Shown here in pieces: positions 6,080 to 12,434 of a stretch of 37,505 bases of DNA. The translations under genes were made by a program, and so were the position numbers. A model generated the notes under the pieces. That model was not told the DNA's origin and did not search any database. It saw nothing but the letters and a program-made list of their open reading frames with translations. The stretch's first letter is position 1; each line of letters begins with the position of its first letter. This stretch comes from a virus, in the IMG/VR virus record IMGVR_UViG_3300007504_000030, positions 1-37,505 of that record. One strand, given 5' to 3'.

Positions 6080-6597
6080 AGATAGATAAGAGTATACCAA
6101 CATATAAGTCAGTTCAACTTGCAGGTAAACTAACTGTACATAATGGAAGACTTGTAAAGATCTATAACTCCCCTGCATTGTTGCGACACTTCTTTAAAAC
6201 TCATTGTAAAGACGGAGATAGTTTTACGGAAACACTGACTAATAAGAAACCGAAGAGAAGTATTGAACAGAATAATTATTACTATCTATATTTAGATTTA
6301 ATTTCCTCATCATCAGGTCATTCAGTTGAAGAACTTGCATTGTGGGCGAAAGGTAAATTTCTTTCAAAAGGTATTACTGAAGTGTTTGGTGAAAAAACAA
6401 GAATAGTAAAAAGTTCTGCTGATTTAAACAGAGATGAATTTACAGAATTTCTTAATAGAATAGAAGATGTAACTGAAATACCATTACCAGACCCAAAACC
6501 TTTTAAACTTGGTTTACTATTAGATGAATATGGAAAATTAAAGATAGAACAGAAAAAAAAATATAGTAAAATGAAAGCCAAAGGATTACCTAAATAA
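6076..6597 (+). CDS. NinB-like phage recombination protein
   Basis: In this 173-aa protein the central block KRSIEQNNYYYLYLDLIS (about residues 58-75), then SSADLNRDEFTEFLNRIEDV, then a closing EIPLPDP match the layout of NinB-like phage proteins: QN motif, a Thr/Ser-x-x-Leu box before a helix, and a Pro-rich finish. These act in phage recombination. The N-terminal 55 residues are beta-rich and the last 30 are basic and helical (KIEQKKKYSKMKAKG). It appears distantly related to the protein at 5323-5691, which makes it the last member of a duplicated three-gene order. Confidence 0.62.
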   Translation: MKIDKSIPTYKSVQLAGKLTVHNGRLVKIYNSPALLRHFFKTHCKDGDSFTETLTNKKPKRSIEQNNYYYLYLDLISSSSGHSVEELALWAKGKFLSKGITEVFGEKTRIVKSSADLNRDEFTEFLNRIEDVTEIPLPDPKPFKLGLLLDEYGKLKIEQKKKYSKMKAKGLPK

Positions 6598-6599
6598 AC

Positions 6600-6878
6600 A
6601 TGAAAAGAGCATTTAAAATCATTGGAATAATTGTTGTAGTGATATTATGGTTGATATGGATATATTTAATGATTACACCATTTAAAACACAAGCTTCAGA
6701 AAGATTTGTCGGTTGTGCTATAGATTTATGTCCCAAAGGAATACAAGAATGGCATTTTAAGAATGGTGGAATGTGGGGGTGTGCTTCATATGTGAAAGAC
6801 AGTAAAGAGTATTGGCGATGCTATTGTAATGGTGCTTTAGATTGGCCAGATAGCTTAAATTATTTAAAATGTAATTGA
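6600..6878 (+). CDS. secreted or membrane-anchored Cys-rich protein
   Basis: The 92-aa product has a basic start (MKRAFK), a hydrophobic helix at residues 7-26 (IIGIIVVVILWLIWIYLMI) and a possible signal-peptidase site after TQA near residue 33. The exported part has six to seven cysteines (VGCAIDLCPKG, WGCASY, RCYCNG, LKCN), a spacing that suggests disulfides outside the cytoplasm. Early-transcribed, exported phage proteins of this size often change the host surface or block superinfection; that role is inference. No family is recognised. Confidence 0.7.
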   Translation: MKRAFKIIGIIVVVILWLIWIYLMITPFKTQASERFVGCAIDLCPKGIQEWHFKNGGMWGCASYVKDSKEYWRCYCNGALDWPDSLNYLKCN

Positions 6879-7135
6879 TGAAAATAATAAAGATAATAAA
6901 AAAATATGTAATATATCCTATTGCTAATTATATTACATATAAAATTATTGATACATCTAAAAAACATTACAGAGATTATACAGATGAAGAGCATGATAAA
7001 TATTGGGACAGAGAAATTAAAATTACAGCAAAAGAATTATGGGATGTTAAACTTCAAAAATTTAGAAAGAGGGTGGATGTCAACACCTATTTAGGTGCAA
7101 TGGAATTTGTTAAGTATATAATAAAAGATAAGTAG
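6878..7135 (+). CDS. hypothetical basic protein
   Basis: The 85-aa product starts at ATG 6878, which shares one base with the previous stop (TGATG); a TTG one codon earlier is less likely. The N-terminal 25 residues are basic and moderately hydrophobic (KIIKIIKKYVIYPIANYITYKI) and may associate with membranes. The rest is charged (DYTDEEHDKYWDREIKITAKELWD). Its stop codon lies inside the left arm of the 25-bp RNA helix that follows. Function unknown. Confidence 0.68.
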   Translation: MKIIKIIKKYVIYPIANYITYKIIDTSKKHYRDYTDEEHDKYWDREIKITAKELWDVKLQKFRKRVDVNTYLGAMEFVKYIIKDK

Positions 7136-7290
7136 TTCTTTGTAAGTAGAGAGGGTCATAAAAAAATAATGCATATAAAAAATTTAAATTTTGTTGATTA
7201 ATACTCAACCTGTTCTTTCTCTCCTATTCCCACTCATACCTACAAGAAGACTCCACCCATCCTCTCTACTTACAGGGAATTACCCTGTAA
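7132..7290 (+). ncRNA. long-helix RNA element 2 with a competing hairpin
   Basis: Bases 7132-7156 pair with 7259-7283 over 25 consecutive positions; 14 of them (7141-7154 with 7261-7274) are perfect, and the four wobbles (7135-7280, 7139-7276, 7140-7275, 7155-7260) are G-U only in plus-strand RNA. The palindrome 7270-7290 (TTACAGGG, aatta loop, CCCTGTAA) uses the same right-arm bases, so the long helix and the short hairpin exclude each other. The loop contains a GTTGA/TCAAC hairpin and a pyrimidine-rich run. It is the leader of the Shine-Dalgarno cassette that begins at 7330. Confidence 0.6.
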
Positions 7291-7329
7291 TAGTTCTTTG
7301 ATAATTTAATATGAAAGGAGGTAAATCAA

Positions 7330-7500
7330 ATGATTCTACAAGTTCAGTATCTATGCAGTTGTGGTAGATACATGGAAAACGATGTTTGGAAAGATTCAGA
7401 TATTTTGAAGAAGTTGTATTTTTATCGTTTGAGTAAGCTTAATCCACCCTTTAAGAAAATACAGGGTGAGTTGTGTGATAAATGTCGTGAACGTTTATAA
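7330..7500 (+). CDS. small zinc-finger-like protein
   Basis: A 56-codon frame starts at ATG 7330 behind a near-perfect Shine-Dalgarno (AAAGGAGG, 7314-7321). CSCG near residues 9-12 and CDKC near 51-54 form a likely two-knuckle zinc site. Between them is a basic, aromatic helix region (LKKLYFYRLSKL). Too short for a confident family; small CxC/CxxC phage proteins usually bind nucleic acid or host factors. It is the first gene of a five- to six-gene cassette whose ribosome-binding sites are far stronger than elsewhere in the window. Confidence 0.7.
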   Translation: MILQVQYLCSCGRYMENDVWKDSDILKKLYFYRLSKLNPPFKKIQGELCDKCRERL

Positions 7501-7512
7501 AAGGAGATTATT

Positions 7513-7731
7513 ATGAGTCGCCCAAGATTTTGTAAAAAGTGTAAAAGAGGTGATAAGGGCGACGGAGTATGGGTAAAACCATTTCTTTGGAAGCATGATA
7601 ATTTTTTAAGGCAAACAGTCGCCAATATCAAAAAGTATGGAGAAATACAAAAACTTGAAATGTGTAAAGTTTGTATTTCAGAAATTAAAGAACAAGGACA
7701 TATTGTCAGAAAGGATGGAAAGAAATTATGA
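7513..7731 (+). CDS. small zinc-finger-like protein
   Basis: The 72-aa product contains CKKCKRGDKGDG near residues 7-18 and MCKVCISEIKEQGH near 50-63, a C-x2-C plus C-x2-C layout with a possible His ligand. The middle is basic and aromatic (WVKPFLWKHDNFLRQ). The start is preceded by AAAGGAG at a good distance. Its stop overlaps the next start at ATGA. Similar in plan to the gene at 7330, so the two may be an old duplication; no function is recognised. Confidence 0.72.
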   Translation: MSRPRFCKKCKRGDKGDGVWVKPFLWKHDNFLRQTVANIKKYGEIQKLEMCKVCISEIKEQGHIVRKDGKKL

Positions 7732-8165
7732 AGAAATTATGGTTAGTTGTTCTGTTTGTACTTGTGCCAATATCAATGACAATAAGTTCAGTGATAGCGG
7801 AACAAAGATTAAGATTCGTTGTACCACAACATATAAAGGATAAATATTTAATAAATATTGACCCAGATAAAAACCTTTATGCTTTACCTGCAATACCTGT
7901 ACAAGATTGTAGAATCACTATGTATATAGTTGCCTTTATGACAAAAGAACATTGTGATTTATATAATCCAAAAGACAGGTCTAATATGAAAGAAGAATGG
8001 GTAATGGCAGAAGGAATTTGTTGTGGTTGTTCTAATCATACACCAACTAATAGATTGTTATGCTTTAGGGTTAGAATAGATGGAAAATGGAAGGTTGTAT
8101 ATACGAAAGAGCATCCAGAAGTGAAGAAGAAAAAAGAATTACCACTGCCTAAACATATGGCGTGA
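7728..8165 (+). CDS. secreted protein with signal peptide
   Basis: The 145-aa product has a textbook signal peptide: MKK, hydrophobic core LWLVVLFVLVPISMTISSV, and a likely cleavage site after VIA at residue 24. The mature part has cysteines in DCRITMY, EHCDLY and GICCGCSN plus LLCFRV, possibly forming disulfides or a metal site, and a basic Lys-rich tail (EVKKKKELPLPKH). No family is recognised. Together with the gene at 6600 this is the second exported Cys-containing protein in the rightward block, suggesting work at the cell envelope early in infection. Confidence 0.75.
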   Translation: MKKLWLVVLFVLVPISMTISSVIAEQRLRFVVPQHIKDKYLINIDPDKNLYALPAIPVQDCRITMYIVAFMTKEHCDLYNPKDRSNMKEEWVMAEGICCGCSNHTPTNRLLCFRVRIDGKWKVVYTKEHPEVKKKKELPLPKHMA

Positions 8166-8175
8166 GGAGGATGAT

Positions 8176-8391
8176 ATGAACAATAAAGAGAAGAAAGAAT
8201 TTGATGAAAGTTTTGGTAAGTCATTTATTGTTGGTCATATTTCACTTATTTGTGGTAGATGTGAAATTCCTTTAGAGTCAACAAATTTTAGAGGGAATTA
8301 CAAAAGTAATTCAACAACTTGCTACGGATGTAATAAAACTTTCTATTACACAGTCGGAGAGGAGGAAGATAATGAAGAAGAAAAAGATTGA
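8176..8391 (+). CDS. zinc-ribbon-like small protein
   Basis: The 71-aa product has ICGRCEIP near residues 25-32 and TCYGCNKTF near 48-56, the C-x2-C plus C-x2-C spacing of a zinc ribbon. The tail is strongly acidic (GEEEDNEEEKD). A full GAGGAGG Shine-Dalgarno precedes the start. The acidic tail is encoded by the purine-rich DNA that also serves as the ribosome-binding site of the phosphoesterase gene, which overlaps it by 20 bases. Confidence 0.75.
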   Translation: MNNKEKKEFDESFGKSFIVGHISLICGRCEIPLESTNFRGNYKSNSTTCYGCNKTFYYTVGEEEDNEEEKD

Positions 8392-9196
8392 CGAGTTTAA
8401 AGAAAAGAACGAAGGAAAAGATAGAATCATTGGAAGACCTATAAGACTAAATAGACACAGATTAGAACCAAACAGAGAAGGATGTGCAGAACTTATTTTT
8501 GTTGGTGACGTACACTTAGGTTATCCAACAAGTAATATTGAGAAAGTTCAAGCAATGTTAAGTTATGCTTTAAAAACAGGTACTTATGTTATATGCATGG
8601 GTGACTGGATTGAAGCAGGCCTTAAAGATAGTATTGGTGATAGTGTTTATCGTCAAAAGTTGAATCCACAAGAACAAATGGAAAGAGTATTAGAAATGTT
8701 AGAACCGCTTGCGAAGAAAAAATTAATACTCGGGATGCATGAAGGAAACCATGAGATGAGAATTTCCAAACTTACAGGAATAGACATTACTAAAGTGATG
8801 GCTCGTATGTTAGATGTTCGTTATCTTGGTTACTCTTGTTGGAGTTTGTTCACAGTAGACCATATTAGATATTCTCTCTACTCAACACATGGAACGTCAG
8901 GAAGTATTATGGAACACACCAAATTGAATAGTGTTGTAAAATTAGGGAAAATAGTCTCTGCTGATGTTGTCGCTTATGGTCACACACACGGATTAGCTTC
9001 AGATGTAATCACACGTCAATACTATGACGGAACAAAGAATAAAGTTGTTGAAGATAAACAGTATGTTGTTTTAACTGGTTCTTATCTGGAGTGGGATGAC
9101 AGTTATGCTCAAATGAAAAACTACCCAATCTCAAAAGTAGGAAGTCCAAAGATTAAATTATTTTCTGATAAGAAAGATGTACATTTTAGTATATGA
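8372..9196 (+). CDS. calcineurin-like metallophosphoesterase
   Basis: All five blocks of the two-metal phosphoesterase fold are present in this 274-aa protein: GDVHLG (45-50), GDW (77-79), GNHE (125-128), a His in STHGT (173) and GHTH (203-206). The family hydrolyses phosphomono- or diesters, from nucleotides to DNA ends; the MGDW and HEGNHE context is closest to small phage and bacterial phosphodiesterases. In phages such enzymes are often tied to DNA repair (SbcD-like) or nucleotide metabolism. No partner ATPase gene is visible here, so an SbcCD complex cannot be claimed. A strong GGAGGA site precedes the start. Confidence 0.9.
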   Translation: MKKKKIDEFKEKNEGKDRIIGRPIRLNRHRLEPNREGCAELIFVGDVHLGYPTSNIEKVQAMLSYALKTGTYVICMGDWIEAGLKDSIGDSVYRQKLNPQEQMERVLEMLEPLAKKKLILGMHEGNHEMRISKLTGIDITKVMARMLDVRYLGYSCWSLFTVDHIRYSLYSTHGTSGSIMEHTKLNSVVKLGKIVSADVVAYGHTHGLASDVITRQYYDGTKNKVVEDKQYVVLTGSYLEWDDSYAQMKNYPISKVGSPKIKLFSDKKDVHFSI

Positions 9197-9206
9197 GGAG
9201 GAAGTT

Positions 9207-9368
9207 ATGAATGAAGACCATCGTCTTAATATGATTTATTGGAGATATCATCAAGGTAGAACATCTGAAAATGTTGGAGGATATCAAGAAGTTTTTGTAG
9301 AAGACAAAAAAGAGACTAAAGACAAAGACCCTCCTTGTAAATGTAAGTCCTGCAAGTGCGATAAATAG
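9207..9368 (+). CDS. small protein with C-terminal Cys/Lys cluster
   Basis: The start at ATG 9207 is chosen because GAGGAGG lies seven bases upstream and because earlier in-frame codons overlap the phosphoesterase gene. The 53-aa product is polar and ends PPCKCKSCKCDK, a compact four-cysteine knuckle likely to hold a metal. It is the last gene before the convergent terminator. Function not recognised. Confidence 0.72.
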   Translation: MNEDHRLNMIYWRYHQGRTSENVGGYQEVFVEDKKETKDKDPPCKCKSCKCDK

Positions 9369-9385
9369 GAACTTCGCTAACAGGC

Positions 9386-9415
9386 AAAAACCCCTGCTAT
9401 TACAGAGGGGTTTTT
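9386..9415. terminator. bidirectional intrinsic terminator between convergent blocks
   Basis: AAAAACCCCT (9386-9395) pairs with AGGGGTTTTT (9406-9415), with seven T on the plus strand and five on the minus strand. It ends the rightward early block and can also stop leftward late transcripts. Confidence 0.85.
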
Positions 9416-9456
9416 TTATAGATGTTTTCCTCCACCTTAGATTTATATTGTAACAG

Positions 9457-9477
9457 AAAAAGCTTCAAAAAAGAAGC
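9457..9477 (-). terminator. weak leftward terminator behind the lysis genes
   Basis: On the minus strand GCTTC and GAAGC form a short hairpin with a T-rich loop, followed by five T. The stem is only five or six base pairs, so strength is doubtful, but it lies just after the last leftward gene. Confidence 0.45.
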
Positions 9478-9514
9478 CTCCTCTATTAGTATGGCAGTCA
9501 GAATACTGTCATTT

Positions 9515-9540
9515 TGCCCGAATTAACGGGCAGTTTTATT
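9515..9540 (+). terminator. hairpin TGCCCG/CGGGCA with T-rich tail
   Basis: Six base pairs around an AATTAA loop are followed by GTTTTATTT on the plus strand. It could be a second stop for rightward transcription reading into the lysis genes, or a stabilising hairpin at the 3' end of the leftward holin message. Confidence 0.45.
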
Positions 9541-9742
9541 TACCTGATTTAACTTTAATAAAGTTGTGAGCCCATTTCAAAGTCCCTGTAACTGTAAGAC
9601 CTGCAATCAAAGGAAACAAATGTGTTTCTATCAAAACAGTAAGTTCAACATCTGCAAATTGAGTAACAGCTACAACGGCTATCGCTACAGTAACTACTGC
9701 ACCAAGAGCTTTTAAAATACCTTTTTTCAGTGAATATGTCAT
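9536..9742 (-). CDS. putative holin (two membrane segments)
   Basis: The 68-aa product has two hydrophobic stretches: residues 11-27 (LKALGAVVTVAIAVVAV) and about 36-55 (VLIETHLFPLIAGLTVTGTL). A basic start and a basic tail (NFIKVKSGK) fit a small class II-type holin that forms the lethal hole in the inner membrane. Holins vary too much for a sequence signature, so the call rests on topology and on its position directly after the endolysin gene, 20 bases away on the same strand. Confidence 0.6.
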   Translation of the reverse strand: MTYSLKKGILKALGAVVTVAIAVVAVTQFADVELTVLIETHLFPLIAGLTVTGTLKWAHNFIKVKSGK

Positions 9743-9762
9743 AGTATTATAAAATTTAACTA

Positions 9763-10266
9763 TTAAGACGACCTAGTAAAATATGACTTTAGCTCTCTCC
9801 AGTGTACATTAAGAGGGCGATATTGTACATGAGCCACATCTCTAAACTTCCAATCTCCGCCCCATTCTAACCCTAATTTCTTGGCTTCTACGCCTAGTAT
9901 ATCCCACCATCCTGATGGCGGATTCCAGCCATATCTTTTAAATATTAAATCTGCGGCCAATCCATACTGATGATAACTCTGTCCTTCTTTCGCTTGCGTT
10001 ATGATCTTTCCTGTTTTAGTTCTTCCTTTAGCATAATAAGCTTTCTGTGTTTTAAAGGAACGAAAACCCTCTGAAAGTATAATAGGTTTTTTCAATACTT
10101 TCATTCGTTTTATTAGATGTTCTACTTTAGTTTTAAAATCTGGAAACAAAGCATCTATTCCTTCATCTTCATATATATAAGATTGTGCTAACTTTTGAGC
10201 AATAAAATTTCTCTTAGCATTATTTTGATTACCTAATATTAATGCTTGAAATAATTGTTTCCACAT
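9763..10266 (-). CDS. M15-family peptidoglycan endopeptidase (endolysin)
   Basis: The 167-aa enzyme has the M15/VanY zinc site: His99 and Asp106 in SYHQYGLAADL and His146 in DVAHVQ. It also has the EGFRS arginine loop near residue 69 and the WGGDW turn near 135-139. This matches the L-alanyl-D-glutamate peptidases such as the T5 lysin and CwlK, which cut the peptide stem of peptidoglycan from inside. A helical N-terminal 45 residues precede the domain; no clear signal peptide, so a holin would be needed. I start at ATG 10266 rather than the TTG nine bases upstream because a small gene ends there. Confidence 0.9.
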   Translation of the reverse strand: MWKQLFQALILGNQNNAKRNFIAQKLAQSYIYEDEGIDALFPDFKTKVEHLIKRMKVLKKPIILSEGFRSFKTQKAYYAKGRTKTGKIITQAKEGQSYHQYGLAADLIFKRYGWNPPSGWWDILGVEAKKLGLEWGGDWKFRDVAHVQYRPLNVHWRELKSYFTRSS

Positions 10267-10267
10267 A

Positions 10268-10399
10268 TTATACAAATATATTACTCTCTGCTATTGGCTT
10301 ATCTTTTCTAGGAAAAATTCTAAGCTTTCGTTTTTTTATAACATTCTCTGTCGGTTGGATTTTTCTTCTTATTCTTAAAATTGGTTTTCTTTTTGCCAT
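10268..10399 (-). CDS. hypothetical very basic 43-aa protein
   Basis: A 43-codon frame from ATG 10399 to TAA 10268-10270 fits exactly between its neighbours and shares the usual A/T leader. The product is Arg/Lys-rich (MAKRKPILRIRRKIQ, IKKRKLRIFPRKDK), so it probably contacts nucleic acid or acidic surfaces; a lysis-associated cationic peptide is another possibility. No family is recognised. The stop lies two bases before the endolysin start, which supports coupled translation. Confidence 0.62.
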   Translation of the reverse strand: MAKRKPILRIRRKIQPTENVIKKRKLRIFPRKDKPIAESNIFV

Positions 10400-10408
10400 G
10401 ATATTTTA

Positions 10409-10819
10409 TTATTCTTCTACTTCTACCTGAAATTGTGGTAACACTTGCTGGAAGCCACTGACTATTTGCTTATTTATATTCTGTGTCTGCTGTTCTGCTT
10501 GTCTATTTGAGATTACTGAAGATACCAATGCTCCAACAATTCCCGCAAGTAATATTCCCACTAATCCATAAACTACAAGTCGTACTGGTAGAAATTCTTT
10601 AACTGTTACATAATTATTTCCAAGTAATTTTTTAACTTCATTTATATCTTCTTTAATGTCTTTTTTAATATCATCAATTCTTTTATTCATTCCACCAACT
10701 TCAGATTTTAACCCAGCAAGTTCTTTGCCATTTTCAGCATAAACCTCTATATGATGATTGAAATCTTTTCGCACATCTTTGATATCTTTATCTAATTGTT
10801 TGAATTGTTTGTCTTCCAT
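10409..10819 (-). CDS. coiled-coil membrane protein of the lysis region
   Basis: The 136-aa product has a long charged coiled coil (residues 1-70, with repeats such as DIKDVRKDF and IDDIKKDIKEDINEVKKLL). It has one membrane helix near 81-104 (VVYGLVGILLAGIVGALVSSVI) and a Gln-rich tail. Coiled coil plus a single helix is the plan of XhlA-like hemolysins and of inner-membrane spanin subunits. Beside the endolysin gene such a protein would assist membrane disruption. Orientation cannot be decided from sequence, so the exact lysis role stays open. Confidence 0.6.
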   Translation of the reverse strand: MEDKQFKQLDKDIKDVRKDFNHHIEVYAENGKELAGLKSEVGGMNKRIDDIKKDIKEDINEVKKLLGNNYVTVKEFLPVRLVVYGLVGILLAGIVGALVSSVISNRQAEQQTQNINKQIVSGFQQVLPQFQVEVEE

Positions 10820-10936
10820 ATTATTAACAGTTATTGATTGACTTGTTATGGTTATGTGGTAATTTTAGGGTATGATATTAATTTTAATTGTTGTCATATT
10901 TTTGGCACTTTATATTCTAGGTTGCTATCAGGAACA

Positions 10937-12430
10937 CTAACGAACTGTTTTCTCAGTACTTAAGTTTGCGACCTCTAATAACAACGCTCTAGTGGATATA
11001 TTCAATGTCTTGGCAGCGTTTATTACTATTCTATTTTTTAATAAATCACCAGTAAGTCTTCCAGTCTTAATGAAATTAGTCAATGCTTTCCTTGGTATTG
11101 CTTCAAAAACTTTCTCTACTACACCTCTAGCAGTAAGATTTGTTGCTCTAGCACTTACTTGTCCGCCTGTTTTTAGTAATGTTCCCGCTGATGTTCCAAC
11201 AATATCTTCACCCAGTTCTTGTCCTAGTGATTCAAAAAACGCTCTAGTTTCAAACTTACCAGTATTAAACAATTGTAAAATTCTTCCCTCAGCAAGACTA
11301 ACTTCTTTAGGTGATGGAAATCTTGAAGAACCTAAAAGCTCTTTAGCTTCACTTATGAATACTCGTTTTTGTAAATTTGATTTAAGTAAATCTGTATAAC
11401 TTTTTGGGTATACTTTTTCTACAAATCTCATCAAATCATCTGTTAAACTACTTATAACAGCTCTAGTTTCAGTTCCAGTCGGTGTTCCAGTTGGTGTTTT
11501 ACTTTTCAATACTGTCATTCTTTCAAAAATAGAATCAACATGTTTTAGAGATAGATTATTTCTTACAGATTTCATTAATGTAAATGCTTGTTGAACAGCA
11601 CTTTGTTCTGAACTAGAAACAATCCTAGAAGGTTGATTTCCTCGTAAGAAATTAAGAACACCATTTTTATTTACACCTATATTATGATTAGTTCTTAATT
11701 TACCTATTGATGTGTTAATAAAATCTCCAACTCTATTAAATATTTTAGTTCTTACACCCCTAAATTTTTGTGAAGGAGAAAGTAAGGTTTTTGGTAGTGG
11801 TGTATCTTTAACTATGCTATTCAAGGCTTCCTTTGATTCAGTAACAAATCTTTTTGCAAGTTGATTAAGTCCAACTATTGATTTCTTAACAACAGTATTT
11901 AAAGTAGCCTCACCTCCTTTTAGACCTTCAACAGCACCAGGAGACCTCTCTAATGCTTTAGTAATTACTTCATCATTAAAACCAGATAATGATTTGAAAA
12001 ATGAAGTCATACCTGTTCTTACTTTTGGTATTACAATTCTTCCAACAGCACCTACACCTTTTGCTACACCTACTCCTGCTGCTTGAAATGCACCTGATAG
12101 TGCACCAGTAGCTGCTATTTGTGGTGCAGATATTTCCTCTCTCTGTCCAAATCTTTTTTCTATACCTTGTTGTATAGATTCACCCAAAGCACCTCCTGCA
12201 GCTGCCCCCGCAATACTCCCTGGAATAGCACCAACACCTGCGGCTGGTGTTCCTGCAATACCACCGAGCACACCTCCACCAATACTAAAAGCTGTAGGAA
12301 GTAATTCACCTGCAAAGCTTCTTTGTTCTGCTGGCTTATTTTGTCTCTGAATTGTATCAAAAATCTGGTCATCAGGTACGCCTTGTGCTCTTTGTTGTAT
12401 TATAAATTGTTTTTGATTTTCTATTGGCAT
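10937..12430 (-). CDS. glycine-rich internal virion / DNA-ejection protein
   Basis: The 497-aa protein has a short polar start (QKQFIIQQRAQGVPDDQIFD, helical). A long Gly/Ala zipper follows at residues 45-90 (GGGVLGGIAGTPAAGVGAIP, then GSIAGAAAGGALGE) and again at 108-128, with a helical remainder. Gly/Ala-rich membrane-seeking segments in a large protein encoded after the tail genes are typical of podovirus ejection proteins, which leave the capsid ahead of DNA and form a channel through the envelope. No enzymatic motif is visible. It sits 4 bases after the LysM-bearing protein and likely works with it. Confidence 0.65.
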   Translation of the reverse strand: MPIENQKQFIIQQRAQGVPDDQIFDTIQRQNKPAEQRSFAGELLPTAFSIGGGVLGGIAGTPAAGVGAIPGSIAGAAAGGALGESIQQGIEKRFGQREEISAPQIAATGALSGAFQAAGVGVAKGVGAVGRIVIPKVRTGMTSFFKSLSGFNDEVITKALERSPGAVEGLKGGEATLNTVVKKSIVGLNQLAKRFVTESKEALNSIVKDTPLPKTLLSPSQKFRGVRTKIFNRVGDFINTSIGKLRTNHNIGVNKNGVLNFLRGNQPSRIVSSSEQSAVQQAFTLMKSVRNNLSLKHVDSIFERMTVLKSKTPTGTPTGTETRAVISSLTDDLMRFVEKVYPKSYTDLLKSNLQKRVFISEAKELLGSSRFPSPKEVSLAEGRILQLFNTGKFETRAFFESLGQELGEDIVGTSAGTLLKTGGQVSARATNLTARGVVEKVFEAIPRKALTNFIKTGRLTGDLLKNRIVINAAKTLNISTRALLLEVANLSTEKTVR

Positions 12431-12434
12431 AATA

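Noticed and set aside
7132-7290. Small transposon with terminal inverted repeats
   Set aside because: No target-site duplication touches the repeats, no transposase is present, and wobble positions favour RNA structure.
10820-10936. Possible third promoter-terminator composite (shares the CCCTAA element)
   Set aside because: The CCCTAA piece is present on the minus strand, but there is no TTGACA at the right distance, no good -10 and no terminator stem.
10872-10940. 22-codon plus-strand frame with a lipobox-like end (ALYILGC), possible lysis lipoprotein
   Set aside because: It is opposite to the whole late block, has no ribosome-binding site or promoter, and the hydrophobic run can come from T-rich DNA. 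Too short to support.
10992-11399. Plus-strand frame of 135 codons opposite the glycine-rich protein
   Set aside because: Low-complexity shadow of the real gene, which has clear protein-like composition on the other strand.
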